A DNA stretch of 64,000 nucleotides from positions 4,172,501 through 4,236,500 of the forward strand of contig NZ_CP053021.1 in the NCBI RefSeq assembly GCF_013001025.1, read 5' to 3'. Position 1 is the first letter of the stretch, and each line of letters begins with the position of its first letter. Positions 9,641-18,114 of this stretch are shown here, piece after piece. Below the pieces are notes generated by a model. It was not told where the DNA came from. It was given only the letters and a program-made list of their open reading frames with translations, and made no database searches. The stretch is from Sphingobium yanoikuyae. GTDB taxonomy: Bacteria; Pseudomonadota; Alphaproteobacteria; Sphingomonadales; Sphingomonadaceae. The translations under genes and the position numbers were made by a program.

Positions 9641-10225
9641 ATGGTCCAGAAACGTCGCGTCGGCGCCGAAAGCTCCGAAACCCGCGCCCGGATCGTGGAG
9701 GCCACCGAACAGGTGATCCGCGACGAAGGCTATGCCGCCGCCAGTTCGCGCCGGGTGGCGCTGCGCGCCGAACTGCCGCCATCGCTGGTCCATTATTATT
9801 TCCCGACCACCGACGACCTGCTGCTGGCGGTGTTCCGCCGCGGCGCCGAACAGAGCGACGCGATGATCGAGGCGGCGCTGACCAGCGCCGATCCGGTGCG
9901 GGCACTGTGGCGTTTCTTCTCCGACCCCAGTCGCAACGCGCTGGCGATGGAATTCGTCGCCATGGCCAATCATCGCAAGGCGATCCGTGCCGAGATCGCC
10001 CGCCACAGCGAAGCGATGCGGGATCGCCAGGCGCAGTTGATGGAGCAGTTGCTGGGGGATCGACTCGCCGATCACAAGGTGACGGCGGCGGGCCTCAGCC
10101 TGTTGCTCGCGGCGGTCGGCCGCACCCTGGTGATGGAGGCCGACATGGGGGTCGCGAGCGGGCATGCCGACGCGCGCGCTTCGGTCGAGGCGCTATTGGA
10201 CGAATTGCTGCCGCCCGAAAAATGA
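9641..10225 (+). CDS. TetR/AcrR family transcriptional regulator
   Basis: A 194-residue TetR-type protein with an N-terminal helix-turn-helix (AASSRRVALRAELPPSLVHY). The frame is open back to 9545; ATG codons at 9611 and 9641 are possible starts. I prefer 9641 (MVQKRRVG), because the basic N terminus just before the first helix is usual, but no Shine-Dalgarno supports either. The gene ends 28 bases before a perfect palindrome (10254-10269) upstream of the second TauD-type gene, which it may bind. Confidence 0.85.
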   Translation: MVQKRRVGAESSETRARIVEATEQVIRDEGYAAASSRRVALRAELPPSLVHYYFPTTDDLLLAVFRRGAEQSDAMIEAALTSADPVRALWRFFSDPSRNALAMEFVAMANHRKAIRAEIARHSEAMRDRQAQLMEQLLGDRLADHKVTAAGLSLLLAAVGRTLVMEADMGVASGHADARASVEALLDELLPPEK

Positions 10226-10253
10226 GAGGCATTGACTTTTCCATGCAGGCATG

Positions 10254-10269
10254 TTGAACATGTGTTCAA
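10254..10269. promoter_or_regulatory. TTGAACA-TG-TGTTCAA operator palindrome
   Basis: A perfect 7-bp inverted repeat with a 2-base spacer, 30 bases before the ATG of the second dioxygenase. A TTGACT at 10232-10237 could be the -35 element. The size and symmetry suit a TetR-family operator, and a TetR gene ends immediately upstream. Confidence 0.55.
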
Positions 10270-10298
10270 ACGCGCAGGGATGCATAGGAGAGCAAGGC

Positions 10299-11138
10299 AT
10301 GTCCGCCACCACCATTACCCGTTTCGTGCATGAAGATATCAAGCCGAGCATCGGCAGCCGCATCCTCAACAGCAAGGAGGAGCTGCTGGCCGGCGAACTG
10401 GCGCCGCAGATCCGCGAGCTGCTGGAACAGCGCGGCGTGCTGGTCTTCCCGAAGATCGACTTCACCGACGAGGAACAGATCGCCTTCACCAAGACGCTGG
10501 GCGCCTTTGCCCCCGAGCATCGCGGCGGCGAGGAAATCCACAAGATCACCCTCGACGTGAAGGAAAATCCGCAGAGCGCCGAATATCTCAAGGGCTCGCT
10601 CTACTGGCATATCGACGGCACGATGAACGATGTGCCGATCCTCGCCTCCTTGCTGTCGTGCAAGGTGCCCGCGACCTGGGGCGGCAATACCGGCTTCTGC
10701 AACACCTATGCCGCCTATGAGGCGCTGACCGACGAGCAGAAGGCGGAGTATGAGACGCTGCGCGTGATCCACTCGGTCTGGGCGACGGTCTTCTATTATG
10801 AGCCCGAGCCCAGCCTCGCCAAGCTGAAGGGCATGCGCCAGGTCGGCGAGAATGAGCTGCCCCTGGTGTGGAACCACAAGTCGGGCCGCAAGTCGCTGGT
10901 GCTGGGCTGCACCGCCCAGCGGGTCAAGGATCTCGATCCCTATGACAGCGCCGAAATCCTGGTTGGGCTGCGCGAATGGGCGACCCGCGAGGAATTCAGC
11001 TACAGCCATGAATGGAGCGTCGGCGACCTGGTCATCTGGGACAATACCGGCACCATGCACCGGGCCGAGAAATATGATCCCGACTGCAACCGCATGATGC
11101 ACCGCACCAAGCTGCAAGGCGAAGAACCCTTCGAATAA
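10299..11138 (+). CDS. TauD/TfdA-type Fe(II)/2-oxoglutarate dioxygenase
   Basis: A 279-residue 2-oxoglutarate-dependent dioxygenase with His104-x-Asp106 (WHIDGTMND) and distal His254 (TGTMHRAEKYD), and a probable 2-oxoglutarate-binding Arg265 or Arg269. It shares long segments with the enzyme at 7962-8783 (for example RKSLVLG and the WDN-GTMHR block), so the two are paralogues. The ATG at 10299 has a GGAG eight bases upstream; an upstream in-frame ATG at 10251 overlaps the operator palindrome and is rejected. A strong terminator follows, so this may be a single-gene transcript. Substrate unknown. Confidence 0.9.
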   Translation: MSATTITRFVHEDIKPSIGSRILNSKEELLAGELAPQIRELLEQRGVLVFPKIDFTDEEQIAFTKTLGAFAPEHRGGEEIHKITLDVKENPQSAEYLKGSLYWHIDGTMNDVPILASLLSCKVPATWGGNTGFCNTYAAYEALTDEQKAEYETLRVIHSVWATVFYYEPEPSLAKLKGMRQVGENELPLVWNHKSGRKSLVLGCTAQRVKDLDPYDSAEILVGLREWATREEFSYSHEWSVGDLVIWDNTGTMHRAEKYDPDCNRMMHRTKLQGEEPFE

Positions 11139-11160
11139 GGATCGGCCCCACAGCCTTTCC

Positions 11161-11194
11161 ACGCCCGCCGCCCAACCGGGTTGGCGGGCGTTTT
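11161..11194 (+). terminator. Rho-independent terminator
   Basis: A 9-bp GC-rich stem (ACGCCCGCC/GGCGGGCGT) with a 13-base loop runs into TTTT. It lies 22 bases after the dioxygenase stop codon and just before the flavin oxidoreductase gene. Confidence 0.85.
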
Positions 11195-11216
11195 GCCCTG
11201 CCCTCGGAGCATCGTC

Positions 11217-12224
11217 ATGAGCACCCCGCTGACCTTCGGCTATCTTTATGATTTCCGGAACCCGCCCCAATGGGAACGGCGCCCGGCCGATCTCTATGCC
11301 GAGATACTGGACTTCGTCGCGTGGAGCGAAACGGCCGGGTTTGCCGGCGCCTGGGTACCCGAACATCATGGCGCGCAGGATGGCTATATGCCCGCGCCCA
11401 ATGTCGCACTGGCGGCGATCGCGGCGCGCACCAGCCGGATCAGGCTCGGATCGGCGATCGCGCTCGCCCCGCTCTATCATCCGGTCCGTTTTGCCGAGGA
11501 ATGCGCGGTGCTGGATATCCTGTCCGACGGCCGGCTGGAGATGGCGCTGGCAATCGGCTACCGCCGCCGCGAGACCCAGGCCTATGGCGTCGATTTCGGC
11601 AAGCGCGGCGCCCGCTTCGACGAATTCCTCGCGATCGTCCAGCAACTCTGGGCGGGCGAGACGGTCGATTTTGCCGGGCAACATTACAGCATCGCCGGCG
11701 CAACCCTGCGCCCGGCCGCGCCGCGCGGCCGCATCCCCCTCTATATTGGCGGCTTTGCCGAAAAGGCGCTGGCGCGGGTGGCCAGATATGCCGACGGCTA
11801 TTTCGGCAATGAGGAAGTGTGCGGCCTCTATGCCGACAAGCTGCGCGCCGAGGGGAAAGACCCGGCCGCCGCGCGCATCCGCATCCAGAGCCTGTTCACC
11901 CTGGTCGCCGAAGACCCCGAGGCCGCAATGGAGGAGATCGCCCCCTATTTCCACCATGTGAACGAGACTTACGGCGCCTGGCTGGCCGAGGATCAGGCGT
12001 CCGGCATCGACAAGGTGGCGCTGAAACCCATGTCGCTCGACGCCTTCAAGCGCAGCGGCATCCTGCAGATCCTGACCCCCGACGCGGCGATCGACCATTT
12101 CCGCGCGATGCAGCAGCGCATCAATGTCGAGCATATCATGATGATGATGCCGCCCGGCCTGCCGCCGGCAAAATTCCAACCCTATGCCCAGTTGTTCGCC
12201 GACAGGGTGATGCCCGCCTTCTGA
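11217..12224 (+). CDS. LLM-class (luciferase-like) flavin-dependent oxidoreductase
   Basis: A 335-residue TIM-barrel flavin monooxygenase of the bacterial luciferase-like family. Such enzymes use FMNH2 or F420H2 supplied by a partner reductase. Recognisable segments are WVPEHHG, RTSRIRLGSAI, HPVRFAEECAVLD and DGRLEMALAIGYR. The start at 11217 (MSTPLTFGY) has a GGAG at the right distance; a TTG at 11181 lies in the terminator and is rejected. No flavin reductase gene is adjacent. Substrate class cannot be assigned; Baeyer-Villiger oxidation or oxygenation of a terpenoid-like ketone are possibilities. Confidence 0.87.
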   Translation: MSTPLTFGYLYDFRNPPQWERRPADLYAEILDFVAWSETAGFAGAWVPEHHGAQDGYMPAPNVALAAIAARTSRIRLGSAIALAPLYHPVRFAEECAVLDILSDGRLEMALAIGYRRRETQAYGVDFGKRGARFDEFLAIVQQLWAGETVDFAGQHYSIAGATLRPAAPRGRIPLYIGGFAEKALARVARYADGYFGNEEVCGLYADKLRAEGKDPAAARIRIQSLFTLVAEDPEAAMEEIAPYFHHVNETYGAWLAEDQASGIDKVALKPMSLDAFKRSGILQILTPDAAIDHFRAMQQRINVEHIMMMMPPGLPPAKFQPYAQLFADRVMPAF

Positions 12225-12233
12225 AGGGTGGCG

Positions 12234-13202
12234 TCAGTTCCCCTGCAAGGCGCGGCGCAGCGCCGCGAGGCGCATTGCCTGGAGTGCCTGCATCTGCGGC
12301 GTATCGGGCCCGGCCAGGCCGAAGCCATGATAGGCGCCGGGCGTGATATGCAGCTCGACCGCGATGCCGAGCGCCATCAACCGGCGGGCGAAGTCGATAT
12401 CCTCCTCCAGAAACAGGTCGAGCGCGCCGACACTGATGAAGGCTGGCGGCAGGCTGGACAGGTCGGGGCAACGGGCCGGCACGGCGTCGGTCGGGACATG
12501 ATCGGTTCCCGCTTCCTGCCCGAGCAGCGCGCCCCAGCCATAGCGGTTCTGCGCCGGGGTCCAGACGAACCGGCCGGTGACGGGGTGGAGCGGTGCGCTG
12601 CTGCCGGTGCGATCGTCCAGCATCGGCGCGTCGAGCAGCATGAAGCAGATCGGATAGGCGCCAAGGTCGCGGGCATGGATCGCCAGCGCCACGGCGTGGC
12701 CGCCGCCCGCGCTCTCACCGCCGACCGCGATGCGGGTCGGATCGATGCCCAGCCCGTCGGCCTGGTCATGCAGCCAGGCGAGCGCAGTGTAGCAATCGTC
12801 GCGCGCACCGGGAAACGGCGTCTCGGGCGCCAGCCGATAATCGACCGACAGGACGACACAGCCCAGCTGCGCCACCCACGCCCGGTTGGACAGGTCGCTC
12901 ATATCGGCCATGCCGAGCACGAAGCCGCCGCCATGGATATGGAGATAGGCCGGCCGCAGGGCATCGCCAACGGTCTCTGCCGGACGATAGAGCAGGCAGC
13001 GCACATCGGGCGATCCGGGCGCGCCAGGCAGGAAGACTTCTTCGCGCTGCACGGCGGCCAGCGCTTCGGGCATCGGCTCGGCGGGCCGGTTAGCAAAGGG
13101 CTGGCGGAAGGCGGCGATCGTCTGGTCGCTGAGGTCGAGTGGCGGGAAGAGGTCGAGCGCCGCGCGCAATTCGGGGGCTACCAGTTGCCGCGCCTCGTCC
13201 AT
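12234..13202 (-). CDS. Alpha/beta hydrolase, hormone-sensitive-lipase type
   Basis: A 322-residue esterase of the HSL (type IV) family. It has the oxyanion motif HGGG (90-93), the nucleophile elbow GESAG with Ser164, and catalytic His292 (GAYHGFG). Such enzymes hydrolyse esters of small to medium alcohols or acids. The ATG at 13202 is preceded by AGAGGAA. It is the last gene of the minus-strand P450-DUF35-thiolase-DUF2889 series, 13 bases after DUF2889, and is convergent with the flavin oxidoreductase, 9 bases apart. It may release an ester produced within this pathway. Confidence 0.9.
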   Translation of the reverse strand: MDEARQLVAPELRAALDLFPPLDLSDQTIAAFRQPFANRPAEPMPEALAAVQREEVFLPGAPGSPDVRCLLYRPAETVGDALRPAYLHIHGGGFVLGMADMSDLSNRAWVAQLGCVVLSVDYRLAPETPFPGARDDCYTALAWLHDQADGLGIDPTRIAVGGESAGGGHAVALAIHARDLGAYPICFMLLDAPMLDDRTGSSAPLHPVTGRFVWTPAQNRYGWGALLGQEAGTDHVPTDAVPARCPDLSSLPPAFISVGALDLFLEEDIDFARRLMALGIAVELHITPGAYHGFGLAGPDTPQMQALQAMRLAALRRALQGN

Positions 13203-13215
13203 CGTCCCGTTTCCT

Positions 13216-13962
13216 CTATTGTGCGTCGCGCGGCCGGTCATAGGCGGCACCATCGAAATGGTCGAGCGGCACCAGAGGTTCGGCGGTGAAGTCGATCACC
13301 CTGCCGACACGCTGTGCCCTCACCGCATTTTCCGGCTGAAAGGTGAAGCAGTTGGGCGGCACGCGGGTCGCGGTCGATTGCCGCTCCATCGGGATCAGCC
13401 GGCCATTGGCGAGGATCGTGCCCCATTGCAGCAGCCGGGCCGCCTCGCGCCGGGGTTCTTCCAGCGCATCGATCCACGGCCGCAGCTTCATCAGCGACTG
13501 GCCGGCAATGTCGGCTGGCGCGGTCATGACATGGCTGCGATGGGCGACCTGCAGCAGCGGTACGCCGTCGCGCCTGATTTCCGCGACCGCCTCGCCTTCG
13601 AGCGGATCACAGGCCAATATCTCATAGCGGGTCGGCGCTGCGTCGCCAGCGTGCGCCGCAGCCAGCACGGCCAGGTCGTGCAAATGGGTGCAGTTCGCCT
13701 TCTTCTCGCCGCGCGCCGCCGCCTCAGCCAGCGCGACACCGGTGAAGGTCGCCTGCAGCACCGCCGGCGCACCCGGACAGGTGGTCCAGGGCACCCGCTC
13801 CATGATCGCGTCGACGCCGCTGATGCGCGCGCCGTCATGATGCAGGATGACCGCCATGCTGTGATAATCATCCTCGACCGCGGCGGTCACCCGGCCGGGC
13901 AGCGGCGTCACCAGGAAGCGACGGCGAAAGCCGGGCAGCATGTCCAGCATGCCGCTGTCCAT
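13216..13962 (-). CDS. DUF2889 family protein
   Basis: A 248-residue protein recognised as DUF2889 from its order of motifs: DDYHSMAVILHHDG, a VPWTTCPGA segment and KKANCTHLHDLAVLAAAHA. The function of the family is not established. It lacks a signal peptide and membrane segments. Conserved His, Cys and Asp residues could bind metal or serve catalysis, which is speculation. It sits 5 bases after the thiolase-like gene in the same direction, so it is very probably co-expressed with the side-chain cleavage enzymes. Confidence 0.75.
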   Translation of the reverse strand: MDSGMLDMLPGFRRRFLVTPLPGRVTAAVEDDYHSMAVILHHDGARISGVDAIMERVPWTTCPGAPAVLQATFTGVALAEAAARGEKKANCTHLHDLAVLAAAHAGDAAPTRYEILACDPLEGEAVAEIRRDGVPLLQVAHRSHVMTAPADIAGQSLMKLRPWIDALEEPRREAARLLQWGTILANGRLIPMERQSTATRVPPNCFTFQPENAVRAQRVGRVIDFTAEPLVPLDHFDGAAYDRPRDAQ

Positions 13963-13967
13963 CGCGA

Positions 13968-15134
13968 TCAGTCCCTTGCGAGCAGCAGCGCCGCTGCCAT
14001 CGGGCCGCCACCCGATGTCGCCACGGCCACCTTCGGGTCGCCGGCGATCTGCCGTTCGCCACCCTCTCCGCGCAACTGCACCACCGATTCATAGGCAAAG
14101 CCGAAACCATGCAGCCGGCCCCAGCCGAGCTGGCCGCCGCCGGTGTTCATCGGCAGTTCGCCGTCGAGCGCGATGCGCTTGCCGCCTTCGAGGAACTGGC
14201 CACCTTCGCCGACATCGCAGAAGCCCAGCCCTTCGAGCCAGGTGATCGGCTGGAAGGCGAAGCCGTCATAAAATTGGACGGTATCGACATCCTTTGCCGT
14301 GTAGTCCGTGTTCTTCCACAGGTCGCGCCCGGTCGGATAGGCGCTCGCCCATTCGGCCTGGTCCCAGCTGTAGCGCTCGACCGATCCGGCGCTGGCGGCG
14401 ATGCGGATCGGCGTCGTCTTCACCTCGTCCAGCGCATCGCCCGCCGACACGATCAGCACGGTCGAGGCATCGGTGAAACGATCGCAATCATAGAGGCAGA
14501 AAGGCGAACTGATCATCCGCGCCGCCATATACTCGTCCATGGTCAGCGGCTTCTTGACGATCGCGCGCGGGTTGCGCGCCGCATTGGCATGATCGTTCAA
14601 CGCCACCTGGGCGAGCTGCTCGCGGGTCAGGCCATAGCGCTTCATGTGGCGCATCGCGAATTGCGCGGTCCAGTTGGCGGCCGAGAAGGCGCCGAAGGGC
14701 GAGACCCATTGCGAATTGCCCGACACATCCTTGCGCCGTTCCATCGGCGGAAATTCCTCGGGGCGGGCCAGCGCTGCCGCCTCATAAACGGTGCGGAAGC
14801 ACAGGACATGGCGGGCAAGGCCGGCCTTCACCGCCATCGCCGCCTCGGCGATCGCGCCCAGCTGCGCCGTCGCCTCCGCCGCGCCGATGTGCCAGCGTGT
14901 GTTGAGTCCCAATATCTCGATCACATCGTCGGCACTGACCGGCGAGAAGCCGAGGAAGGTCGACATCTTGCCGGGATAGGTGGCGACACCGTCAATCTGG
15001 TCGAGCGTCAGGCCGGCGTCGGCAATCGCGTCGCGCACGGCGTCCAGCGTCAGGCCCAGCGGCGACCGGGTCAGCCGCACGCCGACCTCCGACATGCCGA
15101 TGCCGGTGATATAGGCTTCGCGCGCCATGCTCAT
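13968..15134 (-). CDS. Thiolase-fold lipid-transfer protein / Ltp2-type aldolase
   Basis: A 388-residue SCP-x/thiolase-superfamily protein. It retains the C-terminal glycine-rich NTGGGQLGWGRLHGFG and the middle NDHANAARNPRA segment. However, where condensing thiolases carry the acyl-accepting cysteine, this protein reads GAAEATAQLG, so it should not perform thiolysis through an acyl-enzyme. It overlaps the DUF35 gene by four bases. A thiolase-like protein lacking the cysteine and paired with a DUF35 protein is the architecture of the steroid side-chain retro-aldolase Ltp2-ChsH2. By analogy it may cleave a beta-hydroxyacyl-CoA to a ketone or aldehyde plus a short acyl-CoA. Confidence 0.85.
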   Translation of the reverse strand: MSMAREAYITGIGMSEVGVRLTRSPLGLTLDAVRDAIADAGLTLDQIDGVATYPGKMSTFLGFSPVSADDVIEILGLNTRWHIGAAEATAQLGAIAEAAMAVKAGLARHVLCFRTVYEAAALARPEEFPPMERRKDVSGNSQWVSPFGAFSAANWTAQFAMRHMKRYGLTREQLAQVALNDHANAARNPRAIVKKPLTMDEYMAARMISSPFCLYDCDRFTDASTVLIVSAGDALDEVKTTPIRIAASAGSVERYSWDQAEWASAYPTGRDLWKNTDYTAKDVDTVQFYDGFAFQPITWLEGLGFCDVGEGGQFLEGGKRIALDGELPMNTGGGQLGWGRLHGFGFAYESVVQLRGEGGERQIAGDPKVAVATSGGGPMAAALLLARD

Positions 15135-15535
15135 GCGACCTTCTCGAATAGGGGGAACCAGATGCCGTCCTGCTCCTCGAAGGTGACGCGGACGCGGTCA
15201 CCCATGTCGACAGCATCGACCGGGCAATTGACGATATTGGTGGTCAGATAGACGCCCGGCACGTCGTCGAGCCGGACACGGGCGATGACGAAGGGTACCT
15301 CCATATCCTTGGCCCAGGCCTGATAGTTGATCGTATAGGTATCGACCGCGCCGGTGCCGGCGACCGCATGGGGGCCGACATTTTCCGACTGGCAATGGCG
15401 GCAGATCTCGCGCGGGGGATGGGTGAACTGGCCGCAATCGTCGCAGCGGGTGATGTTCAGCTTCCCCTGCGCCCCGCCGGTCCAGAAGGCGCGATTTTCC
15501 CGATCGAGGCGCGGGCGCGAACGTTGCCAGACCAT
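15131..15535 (-). CDS. DUF35 zinc-ribbon/OB-fold protein, aldolase partner
   Basis: A 134-residue protein with an N-terminal rubredoxin-like zinc ribbon (Cys31-x2-Cys34 and Cys45-x2-Cys48) followed by an OB-fold (about residues 55-130). DUF35 proteins act as obligate partners of thiolase-fold acyl-CoA enzymes, where the OB domain helps bind CoA. The gene overlaps the P450 stop by one base (TGATG) and the thiolase-like start by four bases (ATGA), so all three are translationally coupled. Confidence 0.9.
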   Translation of the reverse strand: MVWQRSRPRLDRENRAFWTGGAQGKLNITRCDDCGQFTHPPREICRHCQSENVGPHAVAGTGAVDTYTINYQAWAKDMEVPFVIARVRLDDVPGVYLTTNIVNCPVDAVDMGDRVRVTFEEQDGIWFPLFEKVA

Positions 15536-16788
15536 CAGACGTCCCAGACCAGGTTCAGGCTTTCGATGCCGATCACATGGCCGCCATGGAACACCGTGGG
15601 CTTATCGGGATCGAGCCGGAACTCGGGCAGGCGCGCCAGCATCTCCTCATAAAGAACCTGCAATTCGACGCGCGCCAGGTGGGAACCCAGGCAGCGGTGC
15701 GGGCCGACGCCGAAGGCGATGTGAACATTGTTCTCGCGATCAAGATCATAGCTGTCGGGCTGCGGAAATTCCTTCGCATCGAGATCGGCAGCGGGCAGGA
15801 ACAGCTTGAGCATGTCGCCGGGCATCATCTTGGCCCCGGCCAGTTCGGCCGGCTTCTTGATCACCCGCATCGGCACGGTGAAGGTATAGCGGCGCAGCAT
15901 TTCCTCGGCGGCTTCGGCCACCAGCTTGGGCTCGGCCCGCAACTTTGCCTGCAATGGCAGGTCGAGCGCCAGGCCGCGCATGGCCAGGCCCATGCCGTTC
16001 ATCACCGTGTCGAGGCCGGCGATGAACAGCAGCACACCATAATTCTCCATGTCGGCAAGCGTGCTCGGTTGGCCATCCACCTCCAGCTTCCACAGCATAG
16101 AGATGATATCGTCCTTCGGATTATCCCTGCGCTCCAGCACGGTGTCGCGCATCGCTGCCGCAATGCGCTGCAAGCGGCGCATGGAGCCTTCGCGATCGGT
16201 ATCGATCGCCTCCATATGCTCCTTCACGATCTGGCGATATTCCGGCAGCCGTTCCAGCGGCAGGCCCAGCATCTTGAGGAAGACCTGCACCGGCAACGGC
16301 TCGGCCACCGTGCTCATGAATTCGCATTGGCCATCGGCCTTGATCGCGTCGATCAGCTCGCCCGCCAGTTCGCGGATGCTGTCCTTCAGGGCCGCGATCG
16401 TCTTGGGCGAGAAGACCTTCTGCAGCGGCTGGCGATATTTGGTGTGCTCGGGCGGATCGAGCGTGATCGGGATCGGCTGCGGAATATGCGGCGCGCCCGG
16501 CGGCAGCGAGGCGAGCAGCGCCTTCATCTTGTCGGCCGGCACGAACTCGCTGGAATAGGTCTCGGTATCGCGCGACGCCTCATAATTGGCGGCATGGGTC
16601 AGCGCGACCCAGCCGCCGCCATTGCGCGGCGTCCAGAAGACCGGCGGCGCCGTCTTCAGCAGGTCGAGGATGCGCGCGTGCGGATCGGCCAGCAGGCCCG
16701 GATCGGCATGGACATCGAAATCATAGACGAGCGCGTCGGGCACATGGGCCGGCTGTGGCGCGGCGGGGCTCAAGGTGGCGTGGGCCAT
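15535..16788 (-). CDS. Cytochrome P450 monooxygenase
   Basis: A 417-residue soluble bacterial P450. It shows the heme-binding loop FGVGPHRCLG with ligand Cys366, the ExxR motif in EEMLRRYT, and the I-helix oxygen-activation motif AGLDT. The length and absence of a membrane anchor fit class I enzymes that need a ferredoxin and a ferredoxin reductase. The divergent 3Fe-4S ferredoxin gene at 17023 is the likely electron donor; no reductase is in the window. The start at 16788 (MAHATLSP) has GGAGAG upstream; an upstream in-frame ATG at 16866 is not supported. It heads the operon with DUF35, aldolase and DUF2889, and probably hydroxylates the starting compound. Confidence 0.93.
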   Translation of the reverse strand: MAHATLSPAAPQPAHVPDALVYDFDVHADPGLLADPHARILDLLKTAPPVFWTPRNGGGWVALTHAANYEASRDTETYSSEFVPADKMKALLASLPPGAPHIPQPIPITLDPPEHTKYRQPLQKVFSPKTIAALKDSIRELAGELIDAIKADGQCEFMSTVAEPLPVQVFLKMLGLPLERLPEYRQIVKEHMEAIDTDREGSMRRLQRIAAAMRDTVLERRDNPKDDIISMLWKLEVDGQPSTLADMENYGVLLFIAGLDTVMNGMGLAMRGLALDLPLQAKLRAEPKLVAEAAEEMLRRYTFTVPMRVIKKPAELAGAKMMPGDMLKLFLPAADLDAKEFPQPDSYDLDRENNVHIAFGVGPHRCLGSHLARVELQVLYEEMLARLPEFRLDPDKPTVFHGGHVIGIESLNLVWDV

Positions 16789-17022
16789 GATTCTCTCCGT
16801 CTGTCCCTGCTTGGGCGGGCGTGCGCGAGGCACGTCCCTTCTTGTCGGACCGTTTTGCCCGGCCATCCGGCAAAGGCAAATGATCGCGCATGACTACGGC
16901 GACATAACGCACTGACGATCCGCCGGACGCAGCCGTATCGCGATGGCGATTGTGCCGGGGACCACGTTGATCGGGGCCGCAATCTCCTTTCTAAGGAAGG
17001 TCAGAATAGCCGGAGAGGGCAG
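16789..17022. promoter_or_regulatory. Divergent P450/ferredoxin control region
   Basis: These 234 bases separate the two arms of the P450 module. Two elements recur upstream of the SDR at 35199: GGCGACATAACGC (16898-16910; GGCGACATATCGC at 35083-35095) and ATCGCGATGGCGAT (16937-16950; its reverse complement at 35092-35105). The second is itself an ATCGC-N4-GCGAT inverted repeat. They are candidate sites for a shared regulator, which is not identified. Confidence 0.5.
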
Positions 17023-17253
17023 ATGAGAATCCGCATCGAAAAGTCAGGCTGCGTGGGCAATGCCCGCTGCGCCGCCGTGTCCGAGGACATGTATCCGCTG
17101 GACGAGGACGGCTATATCGCGACCGAGGGTTTCGACGTGGCAGATGGCGAGCAGCAGACCGCCAAGCGCGGCGCGCGCGCCTGCCCCGAACGCATCATCG
17201 TCGTCGAGGAAGATGATGGCAGCATCAGCTGGCCGCCCAAGGCCAAGGCATAA
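17023..17253 (+). CDS. 3Fe-4S ferredoxin (P450 redox partner)
   Basis: A 76-residue small acidic ferredoxin. Three cysteines are placed as in the P450-linked single-cluster family: Cys10-x5-Cys16 and Cys54-Pro. The fourth cysteine of a 4Fe-4S site is absent, which points to a [3Fe-4S] cluster. It should pass single electrons from a ferredoxin reductase to the divergent P450. It is the first gene of the plus-strand arm, 22 bases before the SDR. Confidence 0.92.
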   Translation: MRIRIEKSGCVGNARCAAVSEDMYPLDEDGYIATEGFDVADGEQQTAKRGARACPERIIVVEEDDGSISWPPKAKA

Positions 17254-17275
17254 TCAGAGAATCCGGGAGAGCGAG

Positions 17276-18109
17276 ATGAGCGACATTTTGGGCTATAAGG
17301 GCAAGCGCGTGATCGTGAGCGGTTGCTTCTCCGGCATGGGGGAGGCGACCGCCAAGCTGCTGCTGGAGCTGGGCGCCAAGGTTCATGGCCTCGACTTCAG
17401 GGACAGCAGCCTGCCGCTCGCCTCCTTCACCAATGTCGACCTGCGCGACCCGGCCTCGATCGAGGCGGCGGTGGCCGGCATCGGCGGCAAGGTGGATGCG
17501 CTGTTCAACTGCGCCGGCCTGCCCCAGTCCTTCCCGCCGCTCGACGTCATGAAGGTGAACTTCATCGGCCTGCGCCACCTGACCGAACAGGTGCTGCCGC
17601 TGATGGGACCGGGCGGCGCGATCGCCAGCATCGCCTCCACCGGCGGGCTGGGCTGGAGCCGCCGCATCCCGACCAACATGGAGTTCGTCACCACCAAGGG
17701 TTATGACGCCGCCGTCGCCTGGTGCGAGGCGCATCTCGATGATGTGGTCAAGGAAGGCTACAGCTTCTCCAAGGAGAATGTGATCGTCTGGACCCAGTAT
17801 ATGGGCGCGCATCTCATCAAGAAGGGCATCCGCATCAACTGCACCCTGCCCTCGCCCACCCAGACGCCGATGATGGCAACGTTCGAGGCCGCGTCCGGCA
17901 AGGATGTGGTCGCCGCCGCCGCCGAGCCGATGGGCCGTTACTCGACCCCGGCCGAACAGGCAGGCGGCATCGTACTGCTGAACAGCGATCTGGCCGGCAT
18001 CGTCAATGGCGTGGTCTTCCCGGTCGATGGCGGCTTCATGGGCGGCGTCGCCACCGGCCAGGTCGACCTCAGCGTCATGATGCGGCGTTCGGCGCCCGCC
18101 GAGGCCTGA
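17276..18109 (+). CDS. SDR resembling 3alpha-hydroxysteroid dehydrogenase
   Basis: A 277-residue SDR with a glycine motif SGCFSGMG (15-22), NCAG and the active-site Tyr162-x3-Lys166 (YSFSK). The overall pattern matches the HsdA/3alpha-HSD subfamily: a short N-terminal half built around computed aspartates, a long insertion before the active-site tyrosine, and PSPTQTPMM after it. That group oxidises hydroxyls of steroids and related alicyclics. The ATG at 17276 follows GGGAGAGCG. It is co-directional with the ferredoxin (22-base gap) and the acyl-CoA dehydrogenase (5-base gap). Steroid specificity is inference. Confidence 0.87.
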   Translation: MSDILGYKGKRVIVSGCFSGMGEATAKLLLELGAKVHGLDFRDSSLPLASFTNVDLRDPASIEAAVAGIGGKVDALFNCAGLPQSFPPLDVMKVNFIGLRHLTEQVLPLMGPGGAIASIASTGGLGWSRRIPTNMEFVTTKGYDAAVAWCEAHLDDVVKEGYSFSKENVIVWTQYMGAHLIKKGIRINCTLPSPTQTPMMATFEAASGKDVVAAAAEPMGRYSTPAEQAGGIVLLNSDLAGIVNGVVFPVDGGFMGGVATGQVDLSVMMRRSAPAEA

Positions 18110-18114
18110 ACCCC

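Noticed and set aside
15535..17253. P450-ferredoxin pair as a bisphenol-type (BisdAB) system
   Set aside because: The ferredoxin has three cysteines in the 3Fe-4S pattern rather than a [2Fe-2S] pattern, and the neighbours are acyl-CoA enzymes, not phenol-pathway genes.
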